Shown here piece by piece: positions 16,848-24,130 of a stretch of 64,000 bases of DNA. Made by a program: the position numbers and the translations under genes. How positions within the stretch are numbered: the first letter of the stretch is position 1; every line of letters starts with the position of its first letter. The notes beneath the pieces are model-generated. The model saw only the letters and a list, made by a program, of their open reading frames with translations, made no database searches and had not been told where the DNA came from. This DNA is from Azospirillum sp. TSH100 (GTDB taxonomy: Bacteria > Pseudomonadota > Alphaproteobacteria > Azospirillales > Azospirillaceae), in NCBI RefSeq assembly GCF_004923295.1, contig NZ_CP039637.1:372001-436000 (forward strand). The letters run 5' to 3'.

Positions 16848-19550
16848 ATGGTGGGACCGGTCAGACCCTGCCGCACGATGGTCGCGGTGCTGCTTCTGGT
16901 GCTGGTTGTCGGGGCGCCATGGGCGCATGCGGCCGGACCTGCCAATGGCGGCCAGCCGTCCGGTGCCGCGGAAAGCCGTCTGGCGCTGGTGATCGGGGTC
17001 AGCAACTACCGCAACGCGCCGGAACTGGTGAATCCGCGCAACGACGCGAAAGCGATCGGCGAGGCGTTGCGGGCGCTGAACTTCACGGTCGACGAGCAGT
17101 ACGACCTCGATGCCCGCGGCTTTGCCACTGCCTTGCGCCAGTTCGGCCTGAAGGCCTCGCAGGCGGATGTCGCGGTGATCTTCTATGCCGGGCACGGCAT
17201 CCAGGTGAACGGCGTCAACTATCTGCTGCCGGCCGATGCCCAGCTGGAGCGGGAGCGCGATCTGGTCTATGAGGCGATCCCGCTGAACCTGCCGATGGGC
17301 GAGCTGGCCGGTGCGCGCAAGCTCGGCATCCTCATCCTCGATGCCTGCCGCAACAACCCCTTCGTCGACCGCCTGACCCGCAGCGGGTCGAACCGCAACC
17401 AGGCGCACCCCGGCTTCGGCAGCGTCGACGATACGCCGAGCGACACGCTGGTTGCGATGGCGACCCGCGCCGATCAATTGGCGGAGGACGGTACCGGCGA
17501 CCACAGCCCCTTCAGCGCGGCGCTGCTCCAGCATCTCCAGACGCCGGGACTGGAGCTGAGCCTGTTCTTCCGCAATGTGCGCGATACGGTGAAGCAGGCC
17601 ACCAACGGCCGGCAGGAGCCGTTCGTCTACGGCTCGCTCGGCGCGACACCCTTCTACTTCAACCCGCGTCCGCCCAACCGGCCGCCGGTGCTGGGGGAAT
17701 TGCGGGCGCTGACAGTTCTCGACCGTGCAGGGGCGGAGCCGCTGGCGACCGGCAAGCCGACGGATCCGGACGACGACCAGATGTACGCCCGCGTCACCGG
17801 GCTGCCGCGTGGCGGCACCGTCCGCGTCGGGGAGCGCAGCGTGCTGATCGGCGACTACCTGACGGTGGAGCAACTGGCGGCTACCAGCTTCAAGCCCGAC
17901 GGCAGCTTCCGCGGCGACGCCGGCGCCTTCGAATTCCTGGTGGCCGACGGCCGCGGCGGCATGACAACCGGCGCCATCCCGGTGACGATCAAGCCGAGCA
18001 ACCAGCCGCCGGCCCTGGTGGCGGAACGCAAGCTGCGCGTCGTCGGCAATCCGATGGGGATCGATGCCCCGTCCGACCCGGACGGTGATCCCCTGAGCAT
18101 CACCATCATCGGGGTGCCAGAGCGTGGCAGCGTCCACAATGGTGCGGCGGTGGTGAAGCCGGGCGACCGGCTGACCGTCCAGACCCTGACCGCCCTGACC
18201 TTCGATCCGGAGGCCGCCGCCCCCGGATCGGCCGGCAACCTGCGCTACAGCGTCGATGACGGCCGGGGCGGCACTGCCACGGCGAGCGTCAGCGTGGAGA
18301 TCGCCGCCCCCGGCACCCCGCCGGTGGCGGAGCTTGAGGACAGTTTGTGGAAGAAGATTCAGGGCAGCAGGGAGCCCGGCGATTACCAAGCTTTCCTGCA
18401 ACTGTTCGGCAGCGGCAGCTATGCCCCGATGGCCCGCGGCCAGCTTGAGTCTTTGACGGTCACCGGGAAGACGGCTGAACCACCGCCGAGAGCGGAAGCG
18501 AAGCCGGAGATAGGACCCGGATTGGAACCGGCCGAACCCGGACGCTACACCGTCACGGTCGACGGTACCCTGCGGGCGACACCGACCAACGGCGGTGCAC
18601 GGGTCGGACGGGTGGTACGCGGGGCATCGGTGCAGGTGCTGGGCCGCGTGCCGCAGGGCGGATGGTACCGCATTGCGCTGGAGGATGGAACCCAAGGCTT
18701 CGTCGCCGCTACGCTGTTGAAGCACGAGCCTCCCCCTGCGCCATCACAGGCCGCGACGCCGCCGCCGGCCGATCCGCAGGTGGCGGCGACGGCACCGACG
18801 GTGCCGGGCAACGGAGGCGCGCGCAACCATGGTACGGGCAACAGCTTCCAGGATTGCCCAACCTGTCCGGTGCTGGTGCGTGTGCCGGCCGGCAGCTTCA
18901 TGATGGGGAACGACAAGGGCGATCCATCGGAGCGGCCGGTCCACCGCGTTACCATCGCCAAGCCCTTCGCACTCGGCATGTATGAGGTGACGGTTAGCGA
19001 GTGGCGTGCCTGCATCCAGGAGGGCGGCTGCACAGACATGCCGCGCATGACCAATCCGACGGACGGAACACCCGTCCACAATCTGCATTGGCAGGATGCC
19101 CAGGCCTATGTTTCCTGGCTCAGCCGCAAGACGGGACAGCGTTATCGTCTGCCGAGCGAGGCGGAATGGGAATTCGCCGCGCGGGCGGGAACAACCACTC
19201 CCTACTGGTGGGGAACCGAGCAGGGGAACCACGCCGATTGCGACAATTGCGGTGGTCCGCACGAACATTTGACCCCGGCCGCGGTGGGCAGCTACAAGGC
19301 CAATCCCTTCGGCCTGCATGACATGAATGGCGGCGTGGCGGAATGGATGGCCGACTGCTGGAACAAGAATTACCAGGGCGCCCCGGCCGACGGTGGTGCC
19401 TGGACCCAGGGCAACTGCCGCAAGCGGGTGCTGCGCGGCGGGTCCTGGCGCGACAAGCTGGAGGCCATCAACGGCACGATGCGCAACAGCTACGACATCG
19501 ACGTGCGTTATTTCACCAACGGCTTCCGGGTGGCGCGCGAGGTGAACTGA
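16848..19550 (+). CDS. Exported caspase-like / SH3 / FGE-sulfatase fusion protein
   Basis: The 900-residue precursor has a signal peptide ending near APWAHA. A caspase-like (peptidase C14) domain spans about 40-260, with the dyad His116 in FYAGHGIQ and Cys167 in LDACRNNPF. Two cadherin-like repeats follow (about 275-480). Next come an SH3-type domain (about 560-620, LRATPTNGGARVGRVVRGASVQVLGR) and a C-terminal formylglycine-generating-enzyme/sulfatase-modifying fold (about 670-900), with VPAGSFMMGND, LPSEAEWEFAARAG and LRGGSWRD. GGAGG five bases before the ATG fixes this start; an in-frame ATG at 16761 exists. Both caspase residues are present, so it may be an active periplasmic protease. The substrate is unknown. 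Confidence 0.87.
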   Translation: MVGPVRPCRTMVAVLLLVLVVGAPWAHAAGPANGGQPSGAAESRLALVIGVSNYRNAPELVNPRNDAKAIGEALRALNFTVDEQYDLDARGFATALRQFGLKASQADVAVIFYAGHGIQVNGVNYLLPADAQLERERDLVYEAIPLNLPMGELAGARKLGILILDACRNNPFVDRLTRSGSNRNQAHPGFGSVDDTPSDTLVAMATRADQLAEDGTGDHSPFSAALLQHLQTPGLELSLFFRNVRDTVKQATNGRQEPFVYGSLGATPFYFNPRPPNRPPVLGELRALTVLDRAGAEPLATGKPTDPDDDQMYARVTGLPRGGTVRVGERSVLIGDYLTVEQLAATSFKPDGSFRGDAGAFEFLVADGRGGMTTGAIPVTIKPSNQPPALVAERKLRVVGNPMGIDAPSDPDGDPLSITIIGVPERGSVHNGAAVVKPGDRLTVQTLTALTFDPEAAAPGSAGNLRYSVDDGRGGTATASVSVEIAAPGTPPVAELEDSLWKKIQGSREPGDYQAFLQLFGSGSYAPMARGQLESLTVTGKTAEPPPRAEAKPEIGPGLEPAEPGRYTVTVDGTLRATPTNGGARVGRVVRGASVQVLGRVPQGGWYRIALEDGTQGFVAATLLKHEPPPAPSQAATPPPADPQVAATAPTVPGNGGARNHGTGNSFQDCPTCPVLVRVPAGSFMMGNDKGDPSERPVHRVTIAKPFALGMYEVTVSEWRACIQEGGCTDMPRMTNPTDGTPVHNLHWQDAQAYVSWLSRKTGQRYRLPSEAEWEFAARAGTTTPYWWGTEQGNHADCDNCGGPHEHLTPAAVGSYKANPFGLHDMNGGVAEWMADCWNKNYQGAPADGGAWTQGNCRKRVLRGGSWRDKLEAINGTMRNSYDIDVRYFTNGFRVAREVN

Positions 19551-19556
19551 CGCGGG

Positions 19557-20276
19557 TCAGCGCTGGACCGTGACGGTCGTCTGGGTCGCCCGGTTGCCCT
19601 TGCCGACGGCGGTGTTGGTCGTGGTGTTCACGTTGTTGACCTTTACGCCGCCATGGGCCAGCGCCGCGGGCAGATACGGCAGCGGTCCGGCCGTGCTCAT
19701 CAGCATGTCCAACGTCGATGGCCCGGCGGGCTTGGCGACCGGGGTGGGGGCAGTCGGCGGGGCCGCTTCTTGCGCCGGTGCCGGGGTGGTTGTCTCCACC
19801 GGCCCGGTGGTACTCGTCGCGGTTCCGTCACCGAGCTGCTGCTGGCTGATGTTGCCGTCGCCGAAGGCGAAGTTCAGCGCGCTGTTGAAGTTGTTCACGA
19901 TGAAGGGCGCGTCGATGATGGTGAAGCTGGGGTCGGCCGGCTGCACCGGGGGCTGGCGGCTGGCGGCCAGCGGCTGTCCCTTGTTGAAGCCGGCGAGATA
20001 GCCGGCGTCGCCGCGGATGCGGGTGATCGCCTGCTGGTTCATGGTGGACCGGCGTACCGACGGGTTGGTGACCATTGCACCGGGAGGCGCGCCGCGGGGC
20101 GTCGGATTGACCGATACCGGGAGGCGCGGCGTCTGGGGGAAGGCCTGCGCCATCGCCGCACCGGGGATCGGGCCGGGCGGAAAGGCGATGCCGCCGGTGA
20201 CCTGGGCGGCAGCGGTCCCGGCGGTCAGCAGCAGGACGGCGACGGTGGGCAGCAGGACGGTTCGGGGCGAGGTCAT
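19557..20276 (-). CDS. Exported protein with single curlin-like motifs
   Basis: The 239-residue precursor has a signal peptide ending near TAAAQ and a Pro/Ala-rich body. Two short blocks resemble the repeat units of the genes near 22-23 kb. One is around residues 128-150 (NNFNSALNFAFGDGNISQQQ). The other ends the protein (about 215-239, NTAVGKGNRATQTTVTVQ). The shared signature is G-x-G-N-x-A-x-Q. GAGGGAG precedes the ATG at 20276 and a Crp-like palindrome lies 74 bases further up. A nucleator-type role, with one repeat block at an exposed end, would be analogous to CsgB but is inference. It is convergent with the caspase/FGE gene. Confidence 0.65.
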   Translation of the reverse strand: MTSPRTVLLPTVAVLLLTAGTAAAQVTGGIAFPPGPIPGAAMAQAFPQTPRLPVSVNPTPRGAPPGAMVTNPSVRRSTMNQQAITRIRGDAGYLAGFNKGQPLAASRQPPVQPADPSFTIIDAPFIVNNFNSALNFAFGDGNISQQQLGDGTATSTTGPVETTTPAPAQEAAPPTAPTPVAKPAGPSTLDMLMSTAGPLPYLPAALAHGGVKVNNVNTTTNTAVGKGNRATQTTVTVQR

Positions 20277-20341
20277 CGCGGGCTCCCTCAAGGCTGGCGG
20301 CCGGGTGTGGGAGCATGATGGCAACGTCCGGGATCAGGCGC

Positions 20342-20357
20342 TGTGGCGCGGCTCACA
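20342..20357. promoter_or_regulatory. Crp-like palindrome, site 3
   Basis: TGTGGCGCGGCTCACA is the exact reverse complement of site 5 at 23245-23260. Against TGTGA-N6-TCACA it matches 9 of 10. It lies in the 114 bases between the regulator gene stop and the start of the exported protein at 20276. Confidence 0.65.
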
Positions 20358-20390
20358 TGGCAGGCTCACAAGGCGGGTCGGTTTGGCGCT

Positions 20391-21101
20391 TCAGCCGCAG
20401 GAATCTGCAATGTCGTCCAGCGCATCGGTGTCGCGGATCACGATGTAGCCAGTATCCATTTCGATCACACCGGCACGCTGCCACTCGTTCAGCAGCTTGT
20501 TGACGCTCTCTCGCGAGACGCCGATGAGGCAGCCCAGCTGCTGCTGAGACAGCTTGATGTCCAGTCGCAGTCCCTCCGGCCCCGGCTTGCCGAAGGCGTC
20601 GCCCAGCCTTTTCAGGGCACGGGCGAAGCGGGAGGACGCCTCCAGGAAGAGCGTGTCCTCCAGGTGCTCGCTGGTCTGGCGCAGGCGCTTGCACAGCACG
20701 CTGATGACGCGGAAGGCCAGATCCGGCCTCGCCGTCAGCACCGGCATCAACTGCGACCGGTCCAGCACCAGCAGGTCGGTTTCCTCCAGCGCCACCGCGT
20801 CGGCGGTGCGCGGCTCGCCATCCAGGAGCGCGATCTCGCCGAACAAGCCGCCCTTGTTGATGATGCTCAGCACCAATTCCTTGCCGTCCATCGAATGGCA
20901 GCAGATCTTCACGCGGCCGCGGATGACCGCCATCATGCTGTCGCCCGGATCGCCCTTCTGAAAGATCATGGCACCACGCGGGTGGTGGGACAGCCGGGCG
21001 GCGGTCGCGAGACGGTGCCGTTCCTCCCGCTCCAGATGCTTGAGCAGGAAATGCCCGGCGAGGACAAGGTCCTTGTCGAAGTTGATCCGTATCGCGGTCA
21101 C
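20391..21101 (-). CDS. Crp/Fnr family transcriptional regulator (cAMP-type)
   Basis: The 236-residue protein has a cyclic-nucleotide-binding domain (about 15-135) with FGEIALLDGEPRTADAVA, which keeps the Glu and Arg that contact cAMP in Crp. A C-terminal winged helix (about 165-225) has LSQQQLGCLIGVSRESVNKLLNEW as its recognition helix region. There are no Cys residues in an Fnr-like N-terminal cluster. The start is GTG at 21101 with GGGGACA upstream; the only longer in-frame start is TTG. It sits in the midst of the exported-protein genes that carry TGTG..CACA palindromes, which its SRESVNK helix could recognise, and 4 kb from an adenylate cyclase gene. Confidence 0.9.
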   Translation of the reverse strand: MTAIRINFDKDLVLAGHFLLKHLEREERHRLATAARLSHHPRGAMIFQKGDPGDSMMAVIRGRVKICCHSMDGKELVLSIINKGGLFGEIALLDGEPRTADAVALEETDLLVLDRSQLMPVLTARPDLAFRVISVLCKRLRQTSEHLEDTLFLEASSRFARALKRLGDAFGKPGPEGLRLDIKLSQQQLGCLIGVSRESVNKLLNEWQRAGVIEMDTGYIVIRDTDALDDIADSCG

Positions 21102-21247
21102 GGTTGTCCCCCGGCTGAGCTTCGGCTGAAGACGTGGGCGGTATTGTCCGGGGTATGGTACGCCGGCAACCGAACCGACCTCAGGTGTCAATGGCGGTAG
21201 GCCGTCGTTGGCGCTTCTGCTCCGTTCGTATGTGGGCCGGACATAAA

Positions 21248-21279
21248 GAAGGGCGGCCGGCGGTGACCGGTCGCCCTTC
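21248..21279 (-). terminator. Terminator after the curlin-like / Cys-rich / Pro-rich operon
   Basis: A 13-bp stem with one mismatch, GAAGGGCGGCCGG paired with CCGGTCGCCCTTC around a six-base loop, is followed leftward by TTTATGT on the minus strand. It lies 45 bases beyond the stop of the gene at 21324-21512. Confidence 0.7.
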
Positions 21280-21323
21280 GATGGCGTTATGGAGGTGTTG
21301 TACCATTGCCCGCGGGAAATTTC

Positions 21324-21512
21324 TCAGGGTGGCAGCGGCTGCGGGTTCAGCGCTCGGCCCAGATTGTCGGTGGAGGCGGATGTAAGTTCCGGCGGGAGAA
21401 TCTGCGGGTTGGGCGTGGTGGTCTGCATTCCGGACGGGGACGGTGATGCGGCGAAGGCCGGTGCCGCAACGACGGTGGCGAGCGTCAGCGACAGGATCAG
21501 GAGGCGGGACAT
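21324..21512 (-). CDS. Small exported Pro-rich protein ending LNPQPLPP
   Basis: The 62-residue product has a signal peptide (MSRLLILSLTLATVVAAPAFA) and a mature part of about 41 residues, rich in Pro, Thr, Ser and Asn, ending in RALNPQPLPP. I do not recognise the family. It is the third gene of a likely operon behind the three-repeat curlin-like gene (gaps of 34 and 41 bases) and is followed by a terminator. Its size and Pro-rich tail suggest an extracellular or surface-associated peptide. Confidence 0.6.
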   Translation of the reverse strand: MSRLLILSLTLATVVAAPAFAASPSPSGMQTTTPNPQILPPELTSASTDNLGRALNPQPLPP

Positions 21513-21553
21513 TGCGTTGTCTCCGGTTTGGGATTTGCGGTTCGGTTGCGGGA

Positions 21554-21898
21554 TCAGTCGATGTCCGGGTCGTCGTCCAGGGGTAGGGAGTGGGCCTGAT
21601 GGCCGAAGGGGAAGCCTCTGTGATCGACGACGGGACCATGCGGATCGGGGGACGCCGGACGGGAAAGCTGCTGAAATTCCACGTCGGGAACGACTTCGGA
21701 CTCCGGGCCGGACGGGGTGGTCGTACAACGTGTCCGACCGTTGTGTGTCACGCAGTTCAGCGTTCCCGAGCCCCGCATGCAGACGGTCCTGCCGTTGACC
21801 GTTTGACAGGCAAGGGTGTCGGCTAGCACCGGTGTCGCCACTGCCGTGCAAAGCAGCATTGGCGCGACGACGGCGAGAAGTGTCGGGAACTTCGGCAT
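21554..21898 (-). CDS. Exported protein with tandem Cys pairs (C-x-T-x-NGRT-x-C)
   Basis: The 114-residue precursor has a signal peptide (MPKFPTLLAVVAPMLLCTAVATPVLA). Two near-repeats follow, ACQTVNGRTVC and NCVTHNGRTRC (about 30-58), each a hairpin-like NGRT turn between two Cys. The C-terminal half is Pro/Asp/His-rich and ends in an acidic DDDPDID. Two disulphide-closed hairpins are likely in the periplasm. I recognise no family. It is the second gene of the curlin-like operon, 34 bases after the three-repeat gene. Confidence 0.65.
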   Translation of the reverse strand: MPKFPTLLAVVAPMLLCTAVATPVLADTLACQTVNGRTVCMRGSGTLNCVTHNGRTRCTTTPSGPESEVVPDVEFQQLSRPASPDPHGPVVDHRGFPFGHQAHSLPLDDDPDID

Positions 21899-21932
21899 CG
21901 GTGGCCTCCCGGATTGGAAGGAAATGAAATGC

Positions 21933-22388
21933 TTAGCGGCGCAGGCCGGTGAGCGATTGGGTGGCGCTGTTGCCGAGGCCGGCGATGACGTTGGTGCCGA
22001 TACCGACATTGGTGCTGACCAGCGGGCCGCGGCCGCTGAAGTTGAGCCCGACCTGGACGCCGCTGCCCTGGACGCCCAGCAGCTTCTGCCCGGCGCTGTT
22101 GCCGATCCCGGCGGCGACGTTGGTGGCGGTGCCGACATTGGTACTGACCAGAGGGCCGACGCCGTGGATGGGCGAGCCGCCCCCGCCCTGGAGGAAGACA
22201 CCCTGCTGCTGTGCCGAGTTGCCGATCCCGGCGCCGACATTTGTGGCGTTGCCGACATTGGTGCTGACCAGCCCCGGCACTGCCATCATCGATGGCATGG
22301 CGGGTCCGGTGCCGGGCTTGGTTTGTGCCAGGGCGGGAGTGGCGAGCAGAAAGGCGGCGATGGTGCCGAGAACATAAGTGCGGATCAT
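21933..22388 (-). CDS. Curlin-like repeat protein, three repeats
   Basis: The 151-residue precursor has a signal peptide (MIRTYVLGTIAAFLLATPALAQ). Three repeats follow, each with VSTNVG then TNV-x-AG-x-GNSA-x-Q. VSTNVG starts at residues 41, 81 and 124 and the G-x-GN core is at 54-57, 94-97 and 137-140. The Gly/Asn/Gln ladder resembles the curlin repeat (Q-x-G-x-x-N-x-A-x-x-x-Q), which stacks into amyloid beta-helices. It heads a three-gene operon and has a Crp-like palindrome 102 bases upstream. A self-assembling extracellular fibre subunit is the best reading, but it is inferred from composition and spacing. Confidence 0.75.
   Translation of the reverse strand: MIRTYVLGTIAAFLLATPALAQTKPGTGPAMPSMMAVPGLVSTNVGNATNVGAGIGNSAQQQGVFLQGGGGSPIHGVGPLVSTNVGTATNVAAGIGNSAGQKLLGVQGSGVQVGLNFSGRGPLVSTNVGIGTNVIAGLGNSATQSLTGLRR
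21936..22274 (-). repeat. Three imperfect 40-43-residue coding repeats
   Basis: The repeats encode VSTNVG...AG-x-GNSA-x-Q units spaced 40 and 43 residues apart. They lie wholly within the curlin-like gene at 21933-22388 and account for most of its mature part. Confidence 0.8.
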
Positions 22389-22481
22389 GGCGGGAGTTCC
22401 TTGCATGGGAGATGAGGTTTCGGGCTTCCGCGCCCTGGCTGTGTTCTTGAGAGAAGCTTAGGGACGCGCCCGGAAAGCTTC

Positions 22482-22497
22482 TGTGAGCTGCGCCACA
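22482..22497. promoter_or_regulatory. Crp-like palindrome, site 4
   Basis: TGTGAGCTGCGCCACA differs from site 5 at one base. It lies between the two curlin-like genes, about 102 bases before the start of the leftward three-repeat gene at 22388. Confidence 0.65.
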
Positions 22498-22565
22498 ACC
22501 GCGGGCGGATTTTCAGAGCGGTTCCGGCTGGAAATCCTGGGTAAAGCAATGCCGGGCAAGAAAAT

Positions 22566-22589
22566 GCTCCGGCCGTTGCCGGCCGGAGC
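22566..22589 (-). terminator. Terminator after the five-repeat curlin-like gene
   Basis: A perfect 9-bp stem, GCTCCGGCC and GGCCGGAGC with a six-base loop, is followed on the minus strand by ATTTTCTTG. It begins about 33 bases past the stop of the five-repeat gene and separates it from the next unit. Confidence 0.75.
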
Positions 22590-22622
22590 GAGGTCAGGAA
22601 GGAAGCCGGGAGGAGGGAAAGG

Positions 22623-23165
22623 TCAGCGCTGCTTCACCAGGGCGCTCTGTCCGGCGAAGTTGCCGATGCCGGCCGACAGGTTCTGCATGGAACTGCGGTT
22701 GGAGGGGCCGAGCAGACCGCCAGACCGCTGCAACACGGTGCCGCTCTGCAGGGCGGTGTTGCCGATGCCCGCCGCTGCGTTGCCGACATTGGCGACCGAA
22801 CCGCCGCTCAGCAGGCCGCCGCTTCGCTGCATCACCGTCGCCATCTGGCCGGCGTTGTTGCCGATGCCCGCCGCGGTATTCCCGATGGTGGCCGCCGAGC
22901 CGCCGTTGAACAGGCCGCCGCTCCGCTGCTTCACAAAGGCGCCCTGTTCGGCCGTATTGCCGATGCCGGCGGCGAGGTTGGACACGGCGGCGGTGTTCGG
23001 ACCGGCGAAGGCGCCCTTGGACTTCTGCATGACCAGCGCGCTCTGGTTGGCGGTGTTGCCGATGCCGGCTGCGGTGTTGGAGATGTCGGAGATGTTCTGG
23101 GCCATCGCCGGGGCGGCGAACAGGGCGAGTGAAGCGAAGCCGGTCAGCAGGGAGGTGCGGATCAT
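22623..23165 (-). CDS. Curlin-like repeat protein, five exact-period repeats
   Basis: The 180-residue precursor has a signal peptide (MIRTSLLTGFASLALFAAPAMAQ). The mature part is five tandem 33-residue repeats, with the GIGN core at 34-37, 67-70, 100-103, 133-136 and 166-169. The unit reads N-x-AAGIGN-x-A-x-Q, then a short V-x-QRSGG linker. An exact 33-residue period with stacked Asn and Gln positions is what curlin-type amyloid beta-helices show. The protein ends in ALVKQR right after the last repeat, so it has no extra domain. It has its own Crp-like palindrome 88 bases upstream and its own terminator. A major fibre subunit is likely but unproven. Confidence 0.78.
   Translation of the reverse strand: MIRTSLLTGFASLALFAAPAMAQNISDISNTAAGIGNTANQSALVMQKSKGAFAGPNTAAVSNLAAGIGNTAEQGAFVKQRSGGLFNGGSAATIGNTAAGIGNNAGQMATVMQRSGGLLSGGSVANVGNAAAGIGNTALQSGTVLQRSGGLLGPSNRSSMQNLSAGIGNFAGQSALVKQR
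22626..23087 (-). repeat. Five tandem 99-bp coding repeats
   Basis: The 33-codon repeats encode N-x-AAGIGN-x-A-x-Q units with no length variation between copies, although the DNA of the copies has diverged. They lie inside the gene at 22623-23165. Confidence 0.85.
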
Positions 23166-23244
23166 GGTCTGTCTCCTGTTTCGGGGCCGCGGTGTGCGGC
23201 GTGTTGCCGATGGGCAGACCCTACCCAAGCGCCCGATTCCCGGA

Positions 23245-23260
23245 TGTGAGCCGCGCCACA
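23245..23260. promoter_or_regulatory. Crp-like palindrome, site 5
   Basis: TGTGAGCCGCGCCACA is identical to site 3 read on the other strand. Its centre is about 88 bases before the start of the five-repeat curlin-like gene. Confidence 0.65.
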
Positions 23261-23318
23261 AACCTCCGTCTTTTGTCGGGTGGCGGTGTGTTTCCCGGAT
23301 TTTCCCTGACAAACGCGA

Positions 23319-23351
23319 ACGGCGCGCCGCTGATGCCAGCTGGCGCGCCGT
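23319..23351 (-). terminator. Hairpin after the oxidase-like membrane protein gene
   Basis: A perfect 10-bp inverted repeat, ACGGCGCGCC and GGCGCGCCGT with a 13-base loop, lies 51 bases past the leftward stop at 23403. The U-tract on that side is weak (GTTTGTC), so termination is probable but not certain. Confidence 0.55.
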
Positions 23352-23402
23352 ACGGATGCACTGCGGAACCGCGGCGGAGCGCGATCCGCCCGTTCCCTGG
23401 AT

Positions 23403-23810
23403 TTACTCGGCTGCGGTCATTACCCGCGTTGCGGATTGCGCCTGTGCGCCGGACCGGAAGACCAGAACGGTGAACAGGCCGAGCGAGCCGAGCAGCAGCA
23501 GCGCGCTGACCGCGGCCACCGGCTCGAACGCGGCATGGCCGAGATGCAGCGCCGCGACCGCGACCGTAAGGAAAGTCGTGCCGACGCTCCACACCACGAT
23601 CTGCGTCATGGCGAGCCTGCTGGTTTCCAGTGCCGGATGCAGACGGTAGTAGACGCCGAACAGGAACAGCGACACCCAGCCCAGAAGGTTTAGATGCGCA
23701 TGGGCCGGCATCAGGGTGTGGTCCTGCGATGCCGCCATTCCGATCCCCATGCCGAGACCGGCAAGTGCGAACAGGCAAGCTGCCTTGAAACTTGTGGATG
23801 AGGTTTTCAT
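23403..23810 (-). CDS. Small haem-copper-oxidase-subunit-I-like membrane protein
   Basis: The 135-residue product has four hydrophobic segments (about 9-27, 42-58, 68-90 and 95-117). The AHAHLNLLGWVSLFLFGVYYRLHP stretch resembles one helix pair of cbb3/NO-reductase-type subunit I, with His residues that could be haem ligands. It is far too short for an oxidase, so it may be a haem-binding or assembly-type stand-alone fragment. Such short proteins are known in alphaproteobacteria but their function is unclear to me. It is divergent from the GGDEF gene. Confidence 0.6.
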   Translation of the reverse strand: MKTSSTSFKAACLFALAGLGMGIGMAASQDHTLMPAHAHLNLLGWVSLFLFGVYYRLHPALETSRLAMTQIVVWSVGTTFLTVAVAALHLGHAAFEPVAAVSALLLLGSLGLFTVLVFRSGAQAQSATRVMTAAE

Positions 23811-24130
23811 TGCCCTGATCTCCGATTGCCCGCCCTGAAAAGGTTAGATTTCGAACGATGTCAGAGCACGGAGCGGGAGTCTATGGAAAATCTTCTTATA
23901 ACCATTCAGATATCACTGACAGTTATTTTAAAAAATCCCGGATATCAAGCGCGATACTGTCTGCTCCCAAGTTGTTTCTCGCCATAACAACTTACTCTGA
24001 TGCGCCTGATGGCGACCTGGGGCGGTACAGTGATCCGGGACGTGCAAGGGCAACTGCGGTTGGTCCCAATTGCGGGACCGGCATATCGGTGGGCATGGTT
24101 CCTAATGAACGCTGTGCGATACGGGGCGCC

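Noticed and set aside
15531..18725. Very long minus-strand frame opposite the cyclase and caspase/FGE genes
   Set aside because: It spans two well-supported plus-strand genes and their intergenic region and has shadow-like composition.
22623..23087. Regular repeats considered as a CRISPR array or DNA satellite
   Set aside because: The 99-bp period equals exactly 33 codons, the copies differ at the DNA level while keeping the protein motif, and there is a signal peptide before them; they are coding repeats.
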